NCBI RefSeq assembly: GCF_000293885.2
Contig: NZ_CP010945.1
Coordinates: forward strand, 3,244,001-3,308,000
Length of the DNA stretch: 64,000 nt
Direction of reading: 5' to 3'
Source: Pseudomonas fluorescens NCIMB 11764
GTDB lineage: Bacteria; Pseudomonadota; Gammaproteobacteria; Pseudomonadales; Pseudomonadaceae
Within the stretch, counting starts at the first letter, position 1; every line of letters begins with the position of its first letter. Positions 16,711 to 26,016 of this stretch are shown here, one piece after another. A program made the translations under genes and the position numbers. The notes under the pieces are model-generated. The model did not search any database. It saw nothing but the letters and a program-made list of their open reading frames with translations, and was not told the DNA's origin.

Positions 16711-18762
16711 ATGTTCAATGTGTTTTTGCGCAACGTCAGCGCTCGCCCGGAGCTGCTGATCCTGACTCTCATGGTGATGATCATCGCCATGCTGATCATT
16801 CCGCTGCCGACGGTGCTGGTGGATTTTCTCATCGGCCTGAACATCGTCATTTCGCTGCTGGTGTTCATGGGCTCGTTCTACATCGAACGCATCCTCAGCT
16901 TCTCGACGTTCCCGGCGTTGCTGTTACTGACCACCCTGTTTCGCCTGGCACTGTCGATCAGCACCAGCCGCTTGATCCTGAGCCAGGCCGATGCGGGCGA
17001 GATCATCGCGTCCTTCGGCGAGTTCGTGATCGGCGAAAGCCTTGTTGTGGGCTTCGTGATCTTTTCGATTGTCACCATTGTGCAGTTCATCGTGATCACC
17101 AAAGGCTCGGAGCGGGTCGCCGAAGTCGCGGCGCGCTTCTCGCTGGACGGCATGCCGGGCAAGCAAATGAGCATCGACGGCGACCTCAAGGCAGGCGCCA
17201 TCACGGCCGAGGAAGCCAAGGAAAAACGCAGCGTGCTGGAGCGTGAAAGCCAGCTGTATGGCTCCTTCGACGGCGCGATGAAATTCATCAAGGGCGATGC
17301 GATCGCCGGCATCATCATTATTTTCGTCAACTTCATCGGCGGCATGGCCATCGGTGTCGGGCAAATGGGCATGGACATGTCCACGGCCCTGTCGACCTAC
17401 ACCTTGCTGACCATCGGCGATGGCCTGGTCGCACAGATTCCGGCGCTGCTGATCGCCATCGGCGCCGGCTTCATCGTGACCCGCGTCAACGGCGACGACA
17501 GCAACCTGGGGCGCAACATGCTGGCCCAGATGCTCGGCAATCCGTTCGTGATGGGCGTCACCGCGCTGCTGGCGGTGGGTGTCGGTCTGCTCCCCGGTTT
17601 CCCGCTGATGACGTTTCTGCCGATTGCCGCGGTGCTGGCGCTGGTGGTGTTCATCCGGCATCGAAAGGCTTCCAGGGGCACTGTTGACGGTGAGAGCCGT
17701 GTTGCAGCCACCGAGCAGGACGTGCTGCAAACCGGGTCGGGATTGCTCGATGACGTCGATAACATCGCCACAGAGACCATCGCCTTGATGTTGCTGGTGC
17801 CCACGTCGCAACTGGCTGCGCTGAACAAAGCCCGTTGGGCGGCGCGCTTTCGCAGCCAGTTTTTCGTCGACTACGGCTTGCGGATACCCGAACCGCAGTT
17901 CCGCGCGAGCGAGGCGTTGCCGGCTCATCAAGTGGCGGTGCTGATCAATGAAGTGCGTGCCGAGCAATTCGATATCCATTTCGATCACTGGCGTCTGCTC
18001 GACTATTCGCCGGACCTCGAGCCCCTGGGTTTTGCCCTGGTGCGCGGCAACGACAGCAATCGCCTGGGCGGTGTCTGGGTCAACGCCGTCGACAAGGAGC
18101 GAGTGCAACAGTTGGGCTATCAACTGCGCCCGGCAGACGAGGAATGCTACCGCTGCCTGGTCACGTTGCTGGCGCGCAATATCCAGGAGTTTTTCGGCGT
18201 GCAGGAAACCAAGCAACTGCTCGACGAAATGGAAGCGAAATATCCCGACCTGCTCAAGGAAGTCTATCGCCATGTCACGGTGCAGAAGATCGCCGAGGTC
18301 CTGCAACGCCTGATCGGTGAGCGCATTTCCGTGCGCAACATGAAGCTGATCCTGGAGTCGCTGGCCCACTGGGCGTCACGGGAAAAGGATGTGCTGGCGC
18401 TGGTCGAACACGTTCGCGGAGCGATGGCGCGCTACATCAGCAACAAATTCGCCCACGGCAATGACTTGCGCGTCCTGCTGCTATCGGCGGAATTCGAAGA
18501 GGTGGTACGCCGGGGCATCCGGCAAACCTCGGGCGGCAGTTTCATCAACCTGGAGCCGGCCGAGTCGGAAGAGCTGATGGACCGCCTGAGCGTCGGCCTG
18601 GACAGCCTGCACATCGCGCACAAGGACATGGTGCTGCTGTGTTCGGTCGATGTGCGGCGCTACATCAAGAAACTGATCGAGGGGCGTTTCCGGGAGCTGG
18701 ACGTGATGTCGTTCGGCGAAATCTCCGAGACCATCTCGGTCAATGTCATCAAGACCCTCTGA
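16711..18762 (+). CDS. invA/sctV: SctV/InvA major export-gate protein
   Basis: This 683-residue FHIPEP-family protein has about eight membrane helices in residues 15-330, with the conserved loop ASFGEFVIGESLVVGFVIFS and the cytoplasmic segment ERVAEVAARFSLDGMPGKQM. A large C-terminal cytoplasmic domain forms the nonameric export ring (ending DVMSFGEISETISVNVI). It takes up substrates delivered with the ATPase. The length is essentially that of Salmonella InvA (685). It lies 23 bases after invE. Confidence 0.97.
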   Translation: MFNVFLRNVSARPELLILTLMVMIIAMLIIPLPTVLVDFLIGLNIVISLLVFMGSFYIERILSFSTFPALLLLTTLFRLALSISTSRLILSQADAGEIIASFGEFVIGESLVVGFVIFSIVTIVQFIVITKGSERVAEVAARFSLDGMPGKQMSIDGDLKAGAITAEEAKEKRSVLERESQLYGSFDGAMKFIKGDAIAGIIIIFVNFIGGMAIGVGQMGMDMSTALSTYTLLTIGDGLVAQIPALLIAIGAGFIVTRVNGDDSNLGRNMLAQMLGNPFVMGVTALLAVGVGLLPGFPLMTFLPIAAVLALVVFIRHRKASRGTVDGESRVAATEQDVLQTGSGLLDDVDNIATETIALMLLVPTSQLAALNKARWAARFRSQFFVDYGLRIPEPQFRASEALPAHQVAVLINEVRAEQFDIHFDHWRLLDYSPDLEPLGFALVRGNDSNRLGGVWVNAVDKERVQQLGYQLRPADEECYRCLVTLLARNIQEFFGVQETKQLLDEMEAKYPDLLKEVYRHVTVQKIAEVLQRLIGERISVRNMKLILESLAHWASREKDVLALVEHVRGAMARYISNKFAHGNDLRVLLLSAEFEEVVRRGIRQTSGGSFINLEPAESEELMDRLSVGLDSLHIAHKDMVLLCSVDVRRYIKKLIEGRFRELDVMSFGEISETISVNVIKTL

Positions 18763-18775
18763 GGAAACCCTGTAA

Positions 18776-19183
18776 ATGAGACCGATCGATATTGCTGACC
18801 TGCTGCGTGAAGCACTGCGACACAGCGGCTGCATGGACAGCCAGATAGGGCACTTCGACAGCCACAGCACCATTGAAATGCAGATGAAAAACCTGCCCGA
18901 TGTCAGCGTGGCCGTGGTGGAAGGCGATGTGTGGATCTGGGCCGCCGTCGCGCAGGCGACCCCCGGCGTCATGAACCATTGCGCCTTCGAATTGATGCAG
19001 TTCTTGCTGGAAGGCAATGCTTTTTCTCGCACCGGCCAACTGCACCTGTGCGAAGTCCAGGGGCAGCTCGAACTGCGCTTGATGGCCAATGACCACGCCC
19101 TGGGGGACGCCGAGCGTTTCGCGCAGGCCCTGGATGCTTTTGTGCAGTCGATTGAAACACTGTGCGAACTGTTGCGCCGATGA
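18776..19183 (+). CDS. invB: InvB-like class IB T3SS chaperone
   Basis: The 135-residue acidic protein has the CesT/InvB-type mixed alpha/beta fold pattern and is encoded between invA and invC, as in Salmonella and Shigella (Spa15). Such chaperones serve several effectors and deliver them to the ATPase. Its persistence argues that the island has, or had, effectors that need it, although none is identified by homology here. The stop overlaps the invC start by ATGA. Confidence 0.83.
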   Translation: MRPIDIADLLREALRHSGCMDSQIGHFDSHSTIEMQMKNLPDVSVAVVEGDVWIWAAVAQATPGVMNHCAFELMQFLLEGNAFSRTGQLHLCEVQGQLELRLMANDHALGDAERFAQALDAFVQSIETLCELLRR

Positions 19184-20466
19184 GCATCCGGCTGGAACGG
19201 CAGGCCGCCCATCCCTTGCGTTTGAGCGGTCCTTTGATCGAAGCGGCGCTGGACGATGTGGTGGTCGGCGAGGTCTGCGAAGTGCGTCGTCATTGGCGTT
19301 CGCCGCTCGTGGCGGCCCGGGCGCAAGTCATCGGCTTCAAACCCGGCGCCGTACTGCTCAGTTTGCTCGGCGACGCCAAAGGATTGTCCAGGCAGTCGAT
19401 GATTGTCCCGACGGGTTCGACATTGCGCCTGAGTTGCAGCGATGCCTTGCTGGGCAGCGTGGTCGATCCCCAGGGCAATATCGTCGAGCGACTGGCACCG
19501 TCGACAGCCTTCGAGCAGCAGGATTATCCGGTGGATGCCGACCCGCCGTCGTACCACCAGCGTCGGCCGGTAGCAGAACCGCTGAGCACCGGAGTCCGCG
19601 TTATCGATGGCTTGTTGACCTGCGGTGTCGGTCAGCGCATCGGTATTTTTGCCGCGGCCGGGTCCGGCAAAACAACCTTGATCAATATGCTGATCAGCCA
19701 CACCGATGCGGACGTTTTCGTCATTGGCCTGATCGGCGAACGCGGGCGTGAAGTGACCGAGTTCATTGAACATCTGCGCCAATCCACGAAGCGATCACGT
19801 TGCGTGGTGGTGTTTGCCACATCGGATTTTTCCTCGGTGGACCGCTGCAATTCAGCGTTGCAGGCGACAGCCATCGCCGAGTATTTCCGCGATCAGGGCC
19901 AGCGTGTGGTGCTGTTGCTGGACTCGTTGACCCGTTACGCCCGTGCTCGCCGCGACCTGGCCCTGGCCGCGGGTGAAGCGCCGGCCCGGCGCGGCTATCC
20001 GGCGTCGGTGTTCGATGCGCTGCCACGTTTGCTGGAGCGGCCCGGCGTGACGGCTTCCGGGAGTATTACCGCCTGGTACACGGTCCTGCTCGAGAGTGAC
20101 GATGAGCCGGACCCGATCGCCGAAGAGATTCGCTCCATTCTCGACGGCCACATTTACCTCAGTCGTGCCCTGGCGGCCAAAGGTCATTACCCGGCGATCG
20201 ATGTCTTGCGCAGTGTCAGCCGCGTGGCGACGCAAGTCACCAGTGCGCAGGTGCAGCAACTGGCGGCGTCGACCCGTGAAACCCTGACGCGCCTGGAGCA
20301 GTTGCAGATTTTCCTCGACATGGGCGAATACACCCAGGGCGCCGATGCCGCCAACGACCAGGCCTTGCAGCGTCGCGAAGCCTTGACTCACTGGCTGCGT
20401 CAGCCGACGGACGAATGTTGCGAGCCTGACGAAACCCTGCGGAGCCTCAATGAACTCATTGCCTGA
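19180..20466 (+). CDS. invC/sctN: SctN/InvC T3SS ATPase
   Basis: The 428-residue F1-type ATPase has Walker A (AAAGSGKTT, 158-166), Walker B ([17 protein letters not shown]) and the [16 protein letters not shown] segment. It unfolds cargo and detaches chaperones at the base of the injectisome. ATG 19180 is chosen because of the ATGA overlap with invB; an earlier GTG-type start adds only six residues. The following invI start overlaps the end of invC by 17 bases. Confidence 0.96.
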   Translation: MSIRLERQAAHPLRLSGPLIEAALDDVVVGEVCEVRRHWRSPLVAARAQVIGFKPGAVLLSLLGDAKGLSRQSMIVPTGSTLRLSCSDALLGSVVDPQGNIVERLAPSTAFEQQDYPVDADPPSYHQRRPVAEPLSTGVRVIDGLLTCGVGQRIGIFAAAGSGKTTLINMLISHTDADVFVIGLIGERGREVTEFIEHLRQSTKRSRCVVVFATSDFSSVDRCNSALQATAIAEYFRDQGQRVVLLLDSLTRYARARRDLALAAGEAPARRGYPASVFDALPRLLERPGVTASGSITAWYTVLLESDDEPDPIAEEIRSILDGHIYLSRALAAKGHYPAIDVLRSVSRVATQVTSAQVQQLAASTRETLTRLEQLQIFLDMGEYTQGADAANDQALQRREALTHWLRQPTDECCEPDETLRSLNELIA

Positions 20467-20905
20467 CCGGCGCCGCCTGTTGGTGTTCAGCCAGTTCCGT
20501 CAGCAACGCGGTGAACAGGCCGTGCTGCGCACCCAACAACAGTTGCAGCCGCTGCGGGGGGAACTCGCCGGTTTCGAGGGGCAAGAGGCCTCGCTGCAAA
20601 ACCTGCTGGCCAGCCATCGCGCCACCGATTGCGTTCTGGATCATGGGCAGTTGCTGGCGTTGCTGCGAACCCAGGCGGTCATCCGGCGGCAGATTGATCT
20701 GGTACGCCTTGAGCGCGACCGCGTGGACGGGCAGTGCAGGCAGATCGAGCTGTCGTTGCAAGCGCAACGCGAGCAACTGCGTGGCCTGCAGCGTAAACAC
20801 GACACATACCAACGGTCGGTGCAGCAACTGGTGCGCGCGCAACGGCTGGAGCAGGTGCGCCGGGAAGAAAGGGAGACAGAAGAGATGACTGGAGTAAAGC
20901 GATGA
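20450..20905 (+). CDS. invI/sctO: SctO/InvI (SpaM) stalk protein
   Basis: The 151-residue, Gln/Arg/Leu-rich protein is almost wholly predicted as a long two-helix coiled coil, as for the FliJ-like central stalk that links the ATPase to the export gate. The identity is given by its position between invC and invJ, by length (Salmonella InvI 147) and by composition, because this family is poorly conserved. Overlap on both sides indicates translational coupling. Confidence 0.85.
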   Translation: MNSLPDRRRLLVFSQFRQQRGEQAVLRTQQQLQPLRGELAGFEGQEASLQNLLASHRATDCVLDHGQLLALLRTQAVIRRQIDLVRLERDRVDGQCRQIELSLQAQREQLRGLQRKHDTYQRSVQQLVRAQRLEQVRREERETEEMTGVKR

Positions 20906-21750
20906 AGGGGGTTTCTACGGTTTCACCGGGACCGGCGCCAACGCTGGAACCTGCTACCGAGGGTTCTGCAGATGAACTGCGCGACACACTTGTACCGGCG
21001 CAAGAAGATGAGCTGCCGCAAGGTGTGCAGGATTTGCTTGCAACGCTGATTGTGCGTCATCGGCCTGTCATGGAGGCTGGCCGCAAAGGGGCCGGGCATT
21101 CGTTGATCTCCGCCCAGGGGGTCCCGGAGCTGATGTCTCATCCGCAACCGGTCCGGTTCTCCGGCCAGCCAGTCCAACCTTCGTTGAAACAACGAATGGA
21201 GGTTGTTGCCCCGGCCTTCGACAGGGTGGCCATGCCTGCGCAAGGGATTCCAGGGCGCATTGACGTGAACCCACATTCGTCGAGTACGGCTGAATCGCTG
21301 CCGGTCGAGCGGACAGCCACCGCCAGTACCCCGGCAACACTCGCCGCCGACGCGCCACCGCCCGAAGCACTGATGAACTTTCACACCGTGCGGCATGCAC
21401 CTGCGGCCGCAGCGGTTTCCATCCCCTTGCCCCCGATGCCTATGCCCAAGCCAGCCCTCGACATAATGATCGAAACGCTGCCCGGTTCCAGCCGTGGCCT
21501 GCTGCAGGTGCCCTTCAACAAAGGCGCCGCCAGCGGGCAAGTGACGATTTCCCGATTGCCCGACGAGCCCACTCAGAACTTGCTGCTCAGCCCGAGCAAC
21601 ACCCTGGTCTTCGAACAACTCAAGGCACCTTTTGAACTGGCTCGGGATCCCGGCTGGCGGTTGACCGACGACGGTGGCGAGCAGCAGCACCAAGGCTCCC
21701 ATCACTCGCCGGATGAAGAGCAGACGGAGCAGCAGGAATTTCCAGCATGA
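20902..21750 (+). CDS. invJ/sctP: SctP/InvJ (SpaN) needle-length and substrate-switch regulator
   Basis: The 282-residue, Pro/Ala-rich protein has low sequence complexity in its N-terminal two thirds. A more ordered C-terminal region (about 180-260; LLQVPFNKGAASGQVTISRL) fits the T3S4 substrate-switching domain. It sits between invI and spaO with ATGA overlaps on each side. The protein is expected to be secreted early and to control needle length. Sequence similarity is weak in this family; the call depends on synteny. Confidence 0.82.
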   Translation: MKGVSTVSPGPAPTLEPATEGSADELRDTLVPAQEDELPQGVQDLLATLIVRHRPVMEAGRKGAGHSLISAQGVPELMSHPQPVRFSGQPVQPSLKQRMEVVAPAFDRVAMPAQGIPGRIDVNPHSSSTAESLPVERTATASTPATLAADAPPPEALMNFHTVRHAPAAAAVSIPLPPMPMPKPALDIMIETLPGSSRGLLQVPFNKGAASGQVTISRLPDEPTQNLLLSPSNTLVFEQLKAPFELARDPGWRLTDDGGEQQHQGSHHSPDEEQTEQQEFPA

Positions 21751-22673
21751 GAGCGCTGACGTTGCGCCGGGTCGACGCAACGGCGCACGCCCGTACGCAA
21801 GCAGTTCAACGCTGGTGCGATGCCGGTCATGGTGCCGGCGTGGGCAGACCGGACCGATTGCCCGGCTACTTGCGGTTTTGCGCTCGCAGCAAGGAAGGGG
21901 ACTGGCATGGCCTGATCCTGGCCCGCGACTGGCTGGATCAAGCATTACCGCAGTTGCGCTCATTGCTGATCGTCGAGTGCCCGCCGGCGAGCATCGTCGA
22001 GTTGTTCCGGGCTGTGCCGCGACCGCTGCCCATGGTGGACGAGCTGTCTTATCAAGCGTTGGTCGATCTCGAACTGATCGACGCCCCGGCCGAACTGCCG
22101 GCGCACGATTTGCTTTGGCTCGACACGGCTCATGGGCGCGTGTGGTTGACGCAGTTGCCACCGACACAGGCGTCCCGTCGCTCGCCTGGACCGTGGTCAT
22201 GGCTGGCTGATTTGCCGCTTCGCCTGCAACTGCTGCTGGGCTTCAGCCACCTGCGTCCAGTGCGGCTGGGGCAGGGCGACGTCCTGCGCATCACCCACCG
22301 GACAGACCAATGCCTGTTGGCCGATCAACGCATCGGTGTGTTCACGTTCACTGAAGAGGGATTACACATGCAATCGACGGTTGCCGATTCAAATCAACAG
22401 ACGGATGGCCCAGCCGATGCGGACATCGAACTGGGTGCTTTGCCGGTGCGCCTGGAATTCCTGCTCGCCGCTCATGAGATCGACCTGGGGACGTTGTCAC
22501 AGATCATCGATGGCCAGCTCATTCCGCTGGCGGCCGATGCCGCCCGGCACATCGAGGTTCGCGCCAATGGCAAGCGCGTGGCCCGTGGGGAACTGGTGCA
22601 GCTGGACGATCAGTTGGGTGTGGAGTTGCTCGAAGTCTATCGAACGACTTATCGGAACAGCGGCGATGAATGA
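21747..22673 (+). CDS. spaO/sctQ: SctQ/SpaO sorting-platform (C-ring) protein
   Basis: The 308-residue protein has a C-terminal SPOA domain (about 230-305; GALPVRLEFLLAAHEIDLGT and GQLIPLAADAARHIEVRANG). The SPOA domain forms the cytoplasmic sorting platform that queues substrates. Length is close to Salmonella SpaO (303). An internal ATG at codon 208 with its own GAAGAGGG site predicts a separately translated short form (101 residues), as shown for SpaO and other SctQ proteins. The stop overlaps spaP by eight bases. Confidence 0.9.
   Translation: MRALTLRRVDATAHARTQAVQRWCDAGHGAGVGRPDRLPGYLRFCARSKEGDWHGLILARDWLDQALPQLRSLLIVECPPASIVELFRAVPRPLPMVDELSYQALVDLELIDAPAELPAHDLLWLDTAHGRVWLTQLPPTQASRRSPGPWSWLADLPLRLQLLLGFSHLRPVRLGQGDVLRITHRTDQCLLADQRIGVFTFTEEGLHMQSTVADSNQQTDGPADADIELGALPVRLEFLLAAHEIDLGTLSQIIDGQLIPLAADAARHIEVRANGKRVARGELVQLDDQLGVELLEVYRTTYRNSGDE
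22351..22370 (+). promoter_or_regulatory. Internal ribosome site and start codon inside spaO
   Basis: GAAGAGGG (22353-22360) is followed seven bases later by an in-frame ATG (22368) at codon 208. Translation from it would give a 101-residue SPOA-only product ending at 22673. Salmonella SpaO has an internal start near codon 203 giving SpaO-S. Confidence 0.65.
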
Positions 22674-23328
22674 TGTCTCGCTGATTGCGCTGCTGGCGTT
22701 CGCTTCACTGCTGCCGTTCCTGGTGGCCGCCGGTACCTGTTACATCAAGTTTTCCATCGTGTTTGTCATCGTGCGCAACGCGCTGGGATTGCAGCAGGTG
22801 CCGTCGAACATGGCCCTCAATGCGATCGCCTTGATGCTGGCGATTTTCGTGATGACGCCGGTCATGAAGCAGGGTTACGGCTACTACAAGGAAGAAGCGG
22901 TGGCCTTCACCGACATCGAGTCGGTGGTGAACTTTGCCGAGAACGGTCTGGGTGGCTACAAGGATTACCTGCGCAAATACACTGACCCCGAACTGGCCCT
23001 GTTCTTCGAGCGTGCACAAGCGGTCCAGAGTAGTGATGCCGAGGTGGAGCTGCCCGCTGATGAACAACTCACACCTTCACTGTTTTCGCTGTTGCCGGCC
23101 TATGCGCTGAGTGAAATCAAAAGCGCATTCAAGATCGGTTTTTATCTCTATCTGCCGTTTGTGATCGTCGATCTGGTGATCTCCAGCATCCTCCTGGCGC
23201 TGGGCATGATGATGATGAGTCCGGTGATCATTTCGGTGCCGATCAAACTGGTGTTGTTTGTCGCGCTGGATGGCTGGGCGTTGCTGTCGACCGGTCTGGT
23301 CAAGCAATACCTGACGTTGCTGACATAG
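22666..23328 (+). CDS. spaP/sctR: SctR/SpaP export-apparatus membrane protein
   Basis: The 220-residue FliP/SctR protein has four membrane helices. Conserved segments are [23 protein letters not shown] near the N-terminus (named in parts), [20 protein letters not shown] and [20 protein letters not shown]. It forms the core of the export gate with SctS and SctT. Start ATG 22666 overlaps the spaO stop; a longer open frame upstream is out of register with the family. Confidence 0.96.
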   Translation: MNDVSLIALLAFASLLPFLVAAGTCYIKFSIVFVIVRNALGLQQVPSNMALNAIALMLAIFVMTPVMKQGYGYYKEEAVAFTDIESVVNFAENGLGGYKDYLRKYTDPELALFFERAQAVQSSDAEVELPADEQLTPSLFSLLPAYALSEIKSAFKIGFYLYLPFVIVDLVISSILLALGMMMMSPVIISVPIKLVLFVALDGWALLSTGLVKQYLTLLT

Positions 23329-23338
23329 GGGAATAGAC

Positions 23339-23593
23339 ATGAACGATCTGGTCTATGCCGGCAATAAAACCCTGTACCTGATTCTGTTGATGGTGGCCTG
23401 GCCGATCATTGTCGCCACGGTGGTCGGCCTGGTGGTGGGGTTGATTCAGACCGTGACCCAGTTGCAGGAGCAGACACTGCCGTTCGGATTCAAGTTGATG
23501 GCGGTGGCGGCGTGTCTGTTTCTGCTCTCGGGCTGGTATGGCGAAACCCTGCTCGATTTCAGCCGTGAAGTCATCCGTCTGGCATTGGGTTAG
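23339..23593 (+). CDS. spaQ/sctS: SctS/SpaQ export-apparatus membrane protein
   Basis: The 84-residue protein has two membrane helices and the FliQ/SctS pattern ([36 protein letters not shown]). Length and order match SpaQ. It lies ten bases after spaP and four before spaR. In the gate it packs helically around the SctR/SctT core. Confidence 0.95.
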   Translation: MNDLVYAGNKTLYLILLMVAWPIIVATVVGLVVGLIQTVTQLQEQTLPFGFKLMAVAACLFLLSGWYGETLLDFSREVIRLALG

Positions 23594-23597
23594 ACCG

Positions 23598-24404
23598 ATG
23601 TCGGTGACGCTGTTTTTCGATCTGTACGCGCTGTTCGCGGCGGCGGTCCTGGGGGTTGCACGGCTGGCGCCGATTTTTTTCATGTTGCCGTTTCTCAACA
23701 GCGGCGTGCTGACCGGGGCACCGCGCCAGGCTGTCATCGTGCTGGTGGCGTTGGGGTTCTGGACCTCTGTCGGCGAGCCGCTGCCGCGCCTCGACGGGTT
23801 GGCATTCTTAGGTTTGTTGCTGCGCGAGGCCGGCATTGGCGTACTGCTGGGCTGCCTGCTGTGCTGGCCGTTCTGGGTGTTGCACGCCATGGGTAACCTG
23901 ATCGATAACCAGCGCGGGGCAATGCTCAGCAGTACGGTGGACCCGGCCAACGGCGTCGATACGTCGGAGCTGGCGAATTTTCTCCAGTTATTCGCCGCCG
24001 CGGTTTATCTCGAAGGTGGCGGCATGCTGTTGATGCTCGAAACCGTCGGCCACAGTTATCGCATTTGTACGCCGGCAAACGGCTGTGAGATGCACCTGCC
24101 AGCCGTGCTGAGTCTGCTGGATGCGCTGGTGAGCAAAACCCTGGTGATCAGCGCGCCGGTGGTGGCGACGCTGCTGGTCAGCGAAGCGCTCCTTGGATTG
24201 CTCTCGCGTTATGCACCGCAAATGAATGCATTCTCGGTGTCGCTGACGGTCAAGAGCCTGGTGGCGCTGGTGGTGCTGATGCTGTACTTCGGCGTGCACT
24301 TGCCCGACGAAGTCCTGCGCATGGGGAGCAAGTCCCAGGCGCTGGAGCACTATCTGGCTGGCGACGGGGAGGGTGGCGATGTCGTCCAGCGCCTCGAAGA
24401 CTGA
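23598..24404 (+). CDS. spaR/sctT: SctT/SpaR export-apparatus membrane protein
   Basis: The 268-residue FliR/SctT protein has about six membrane helices (for example FAAAVLGVARLAPIFFMLPF and LVISAPVVATLLVSEALLGL) and the DNQRGAMLSSTVDP loop typical of the family. ATG 23598 gives the expected length; the frame remains open upstream but overlaps spaQ. The end overlaps spaS by 26 bases. Confidence 0.95.
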   Translation: MSVTLFFDLYALFAAAVLGVARLAPIFFMLPFLNSGVLTGAPRQAVIVLVALGFWTSVGEPLPRLDGLAFLGLLLREAGIGVLLGCLLCWPFWVLHAMGNLIDNQRGAMLSSTVDPANGVDTSELANFLQLFAAAVYLEGGGMLLMLETVGHSYRICTPANGCEMHLPAVLSLLDALVSKTLVISAPVVATLLVSEALLGLLSRYAPQMNAFSVSLTVKSLVALVVLMLYFGVHLPDEVLRMGSKSQALEHYLAGDGEGGDVVQRLED

Positions 24405-25413
24405 GAAGCCCACCCCGAAGAAACTGCGGGATGCGTCGCGCAAGGGGCAGACGTTCAAGGCCAAGGATCTGGTCGTCACCTGCCTGACCCTGTGCGGCAT
24501 CACCTACATGGTGTTCAACAGCTCGTTGCTTGAGGTCATGGAAGTCTACCGGCGCATCATCGCCAGCGACTTTGATGCCGACCTGCAAAAGTACTCGGCG
24601 ATGTTGGTGGTGGTCGGGCTCAAGGCACTGCTGCCGCTGCTGCTGGTGTGTGTCTTGACCAGCGCGTTGCCGGCGTTGCTGCAAAGCGGTTTTGCCCTGG
24701 CCAGCGAAGCCTTGAAGCTGAATCTCGGGGCGCTGAACCCGATCAATGGCTTCAAAAAACTGTTCAGCCTGCGCACGGTCAAGGACACGGTCAAAGCGCT
24801 GTTGTACCTGGGCAGCTTTGCCCTGGCGCTGTGGATTGTCTGGGTCACCCAGCGGCAATTGCTGTTTGCCCAATTGTTTGCCCAGGCCCCGGAGCTGTTC
24901 GCGATCTGGGGGCACTTGCTGCTGGTGCTGGTGTTGGCGTTTCTGGGCTGCGTGCTGTTGATCGTGGTGCTCGATGCGCTCAGCGAGTACTGGCTGTTCA
25001 TGAAAGACCAGATGATGGACAAGGACTCGGTCAAGCGCGAACACAAGGAGCAGGACGGCAATCCCGAAATCAAGGGTCGCCGGCGTGACCTGCACCGGGA
25101 GTTGCTGTCGGAGCAGGTCAAGTCCGATGTGCGCAGCTCGCGGATGATCATCGCCAACCCCACCCACATTGCCATCGGCGTGTATTTCCGTCCGGAAATC
25201 ACCGTGCTGCCGTTCATCTCCCTGATGGAAACCAACCAGCGCGCCCTGGCCGTTCGAGCGTATGCCAAAGAGGTCGGGGTACCAGTGATCAACGACATCG
25301 CCCTGGCCCGGCGGATCTTCAAGACCCACCAGCGCTACAGCTTCCTCCAGGTGCAGGAAGTCGAGGAAGTCCTGCGCCTGTTGATCTGGCTCGAGCAGGT
25401 GGAGCAGGCCTGA
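24379..25413 (+). CDS. spaS/sctU: SctU/SpaS autocleaving export-switch protein
   Basis: The 344-residue FlhB/SctU protein has an N-terminal KTEKPTPKKLRDASRKGQ signature, four membrane helices and a cytoplasmic domain with the self-cleavage motif NPTH at residues 260-263. Salmonella SpaS cleaves at N258-P259. Cleavage lets the gate switch from needle to translocator substrates. ATG 24379 follows GGGGAGG; a GTG two codons earlier is possible. Confidence 0.97.
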   Translation: MSSSASKTEKPTPKKLRDASRKGQTFKAKDLVVTCLTLCGITYMVFNSSLLEVMEVYRRIIASDFDADLQKYSAMLVVVGLKALLPLLLVCVLTSALPALLQSGFALASEALKLNLGALNPINGFKKLFSLRTVKDTVKALLYLGSFALALWIVWVTQRQLLFAQLFAQAPELFAIWGHLLLVLVLAFLGCVLLIVVLDALSEYWLFMKDQMMDKDSVKREHKEQDGNPEIKGRRRDLHRELLSEQVKSDVRSSRMIIANPTHIAIGVYFRPEITVLPFISLMETNQRALAVRAYAKEVGVPVINDIALARRIFKTHQRYSFLQVQEVEEVLRLLIWLEQVEQA

Positions 25414-25494
25414 TCCACCCTTTCTTTATCCATCCCATCGTTGGCATGAGCGCAATTTGGCAGCGGGTCTGCCAGCGCTTTGGCTCAATGCGTT

Positions 25495-25517
25495 CGTCAG
25501 CGGCGCTGACGTTTTTT
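25495..25517 (+). terminator. Terminator-like hairpin between spaS and sicA
   Basis: The stem CGTCAG / CTGACG with loop CGGCG is followed directly by six T. It ends one base before the CAGGAG ribosome site of sicA. It may end the inv-spa transcript so that sicA-sip is driven by its own promoter (InvF/SicA-dependent in Salmonella), or act as an attenuator of read-through. Confidence 0.65.
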
Positions 25518-25531
25518 CAGGAGTGTGGCCG

Positions 25532-26014
25532 ATGAGTCGCAACAACCAACAAGACGAGCAAATCGCTCTGGAAATCGTGGATGCCGTGCTCGCGGGGGCG
25601 CCGTTAAAGGACGTGCAGGGTCTCAGCGACGAGCACATGGACGGTCTTTATGCCTTTGCTTACCAGTTTTATGAGCAAGGCCGGCTGGACGATGCCGAGA
25701 AGTTCTTTCACTTCCTGTGCATCTACGACTTTTACAACAGCCAGTACTGGATGGGATTGGCGGCGGTGTACCAGCTCAAGCAAAACCATCAGAAAGCAAT
25801 CGACCTGTACGCCATCGCCTTCGCCCAGGGCAAGAACGATTACCGACCGATGTTCTACAGCGGTCAGTGCCAGCTTGCCCTGGGCAAGATCGGCAAGGCC
25901 AGGTTGTGTTTCGGGTACGTACTGGAGCAGGCCACGGAAGAGGACCTGCGCAAACAGGCACAGGTGTATCTCGACACCTTGGCTCACATTGAAATGGACT
26001 GTTCGGAGGACTGA
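25532..26014 (+). CDS. sicA: SicA, class II chaperone of the translocators and InvF co-activator
   Basis: The 160-residue protein has three tetratricopeptide repeats (AYQFYEQGRLDDAEKFFHFL; YWMGLAAVYQLKQNHQKAID; FYSGQCQLALGKIGKARLCF). This is the fold that holds SipB and SipC separately in the cytoplasm. In Salmonella free SicA also pairs with InvF to turn on effector genes. ATG 25532 has CAGGAG upstream. It is followed two bases later by sipB. Confidence 0.95.
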   Translation: MSRNNQQDEQIALEIVDAVLAGAPLKDVQGLSDEHMDGLYAFAYQFYEQGRLDDAEKFFHFLCIYDFYNSQYWMGLAAVYQLKQNHQKAIDLYAIAFAQGKNDYRPMFYSGQCQLALGKIGKARLCFGYVLEQATEEDLRKQAQVYLDTLAHIEMDCSED

Positions 26015-26016
26015 AC

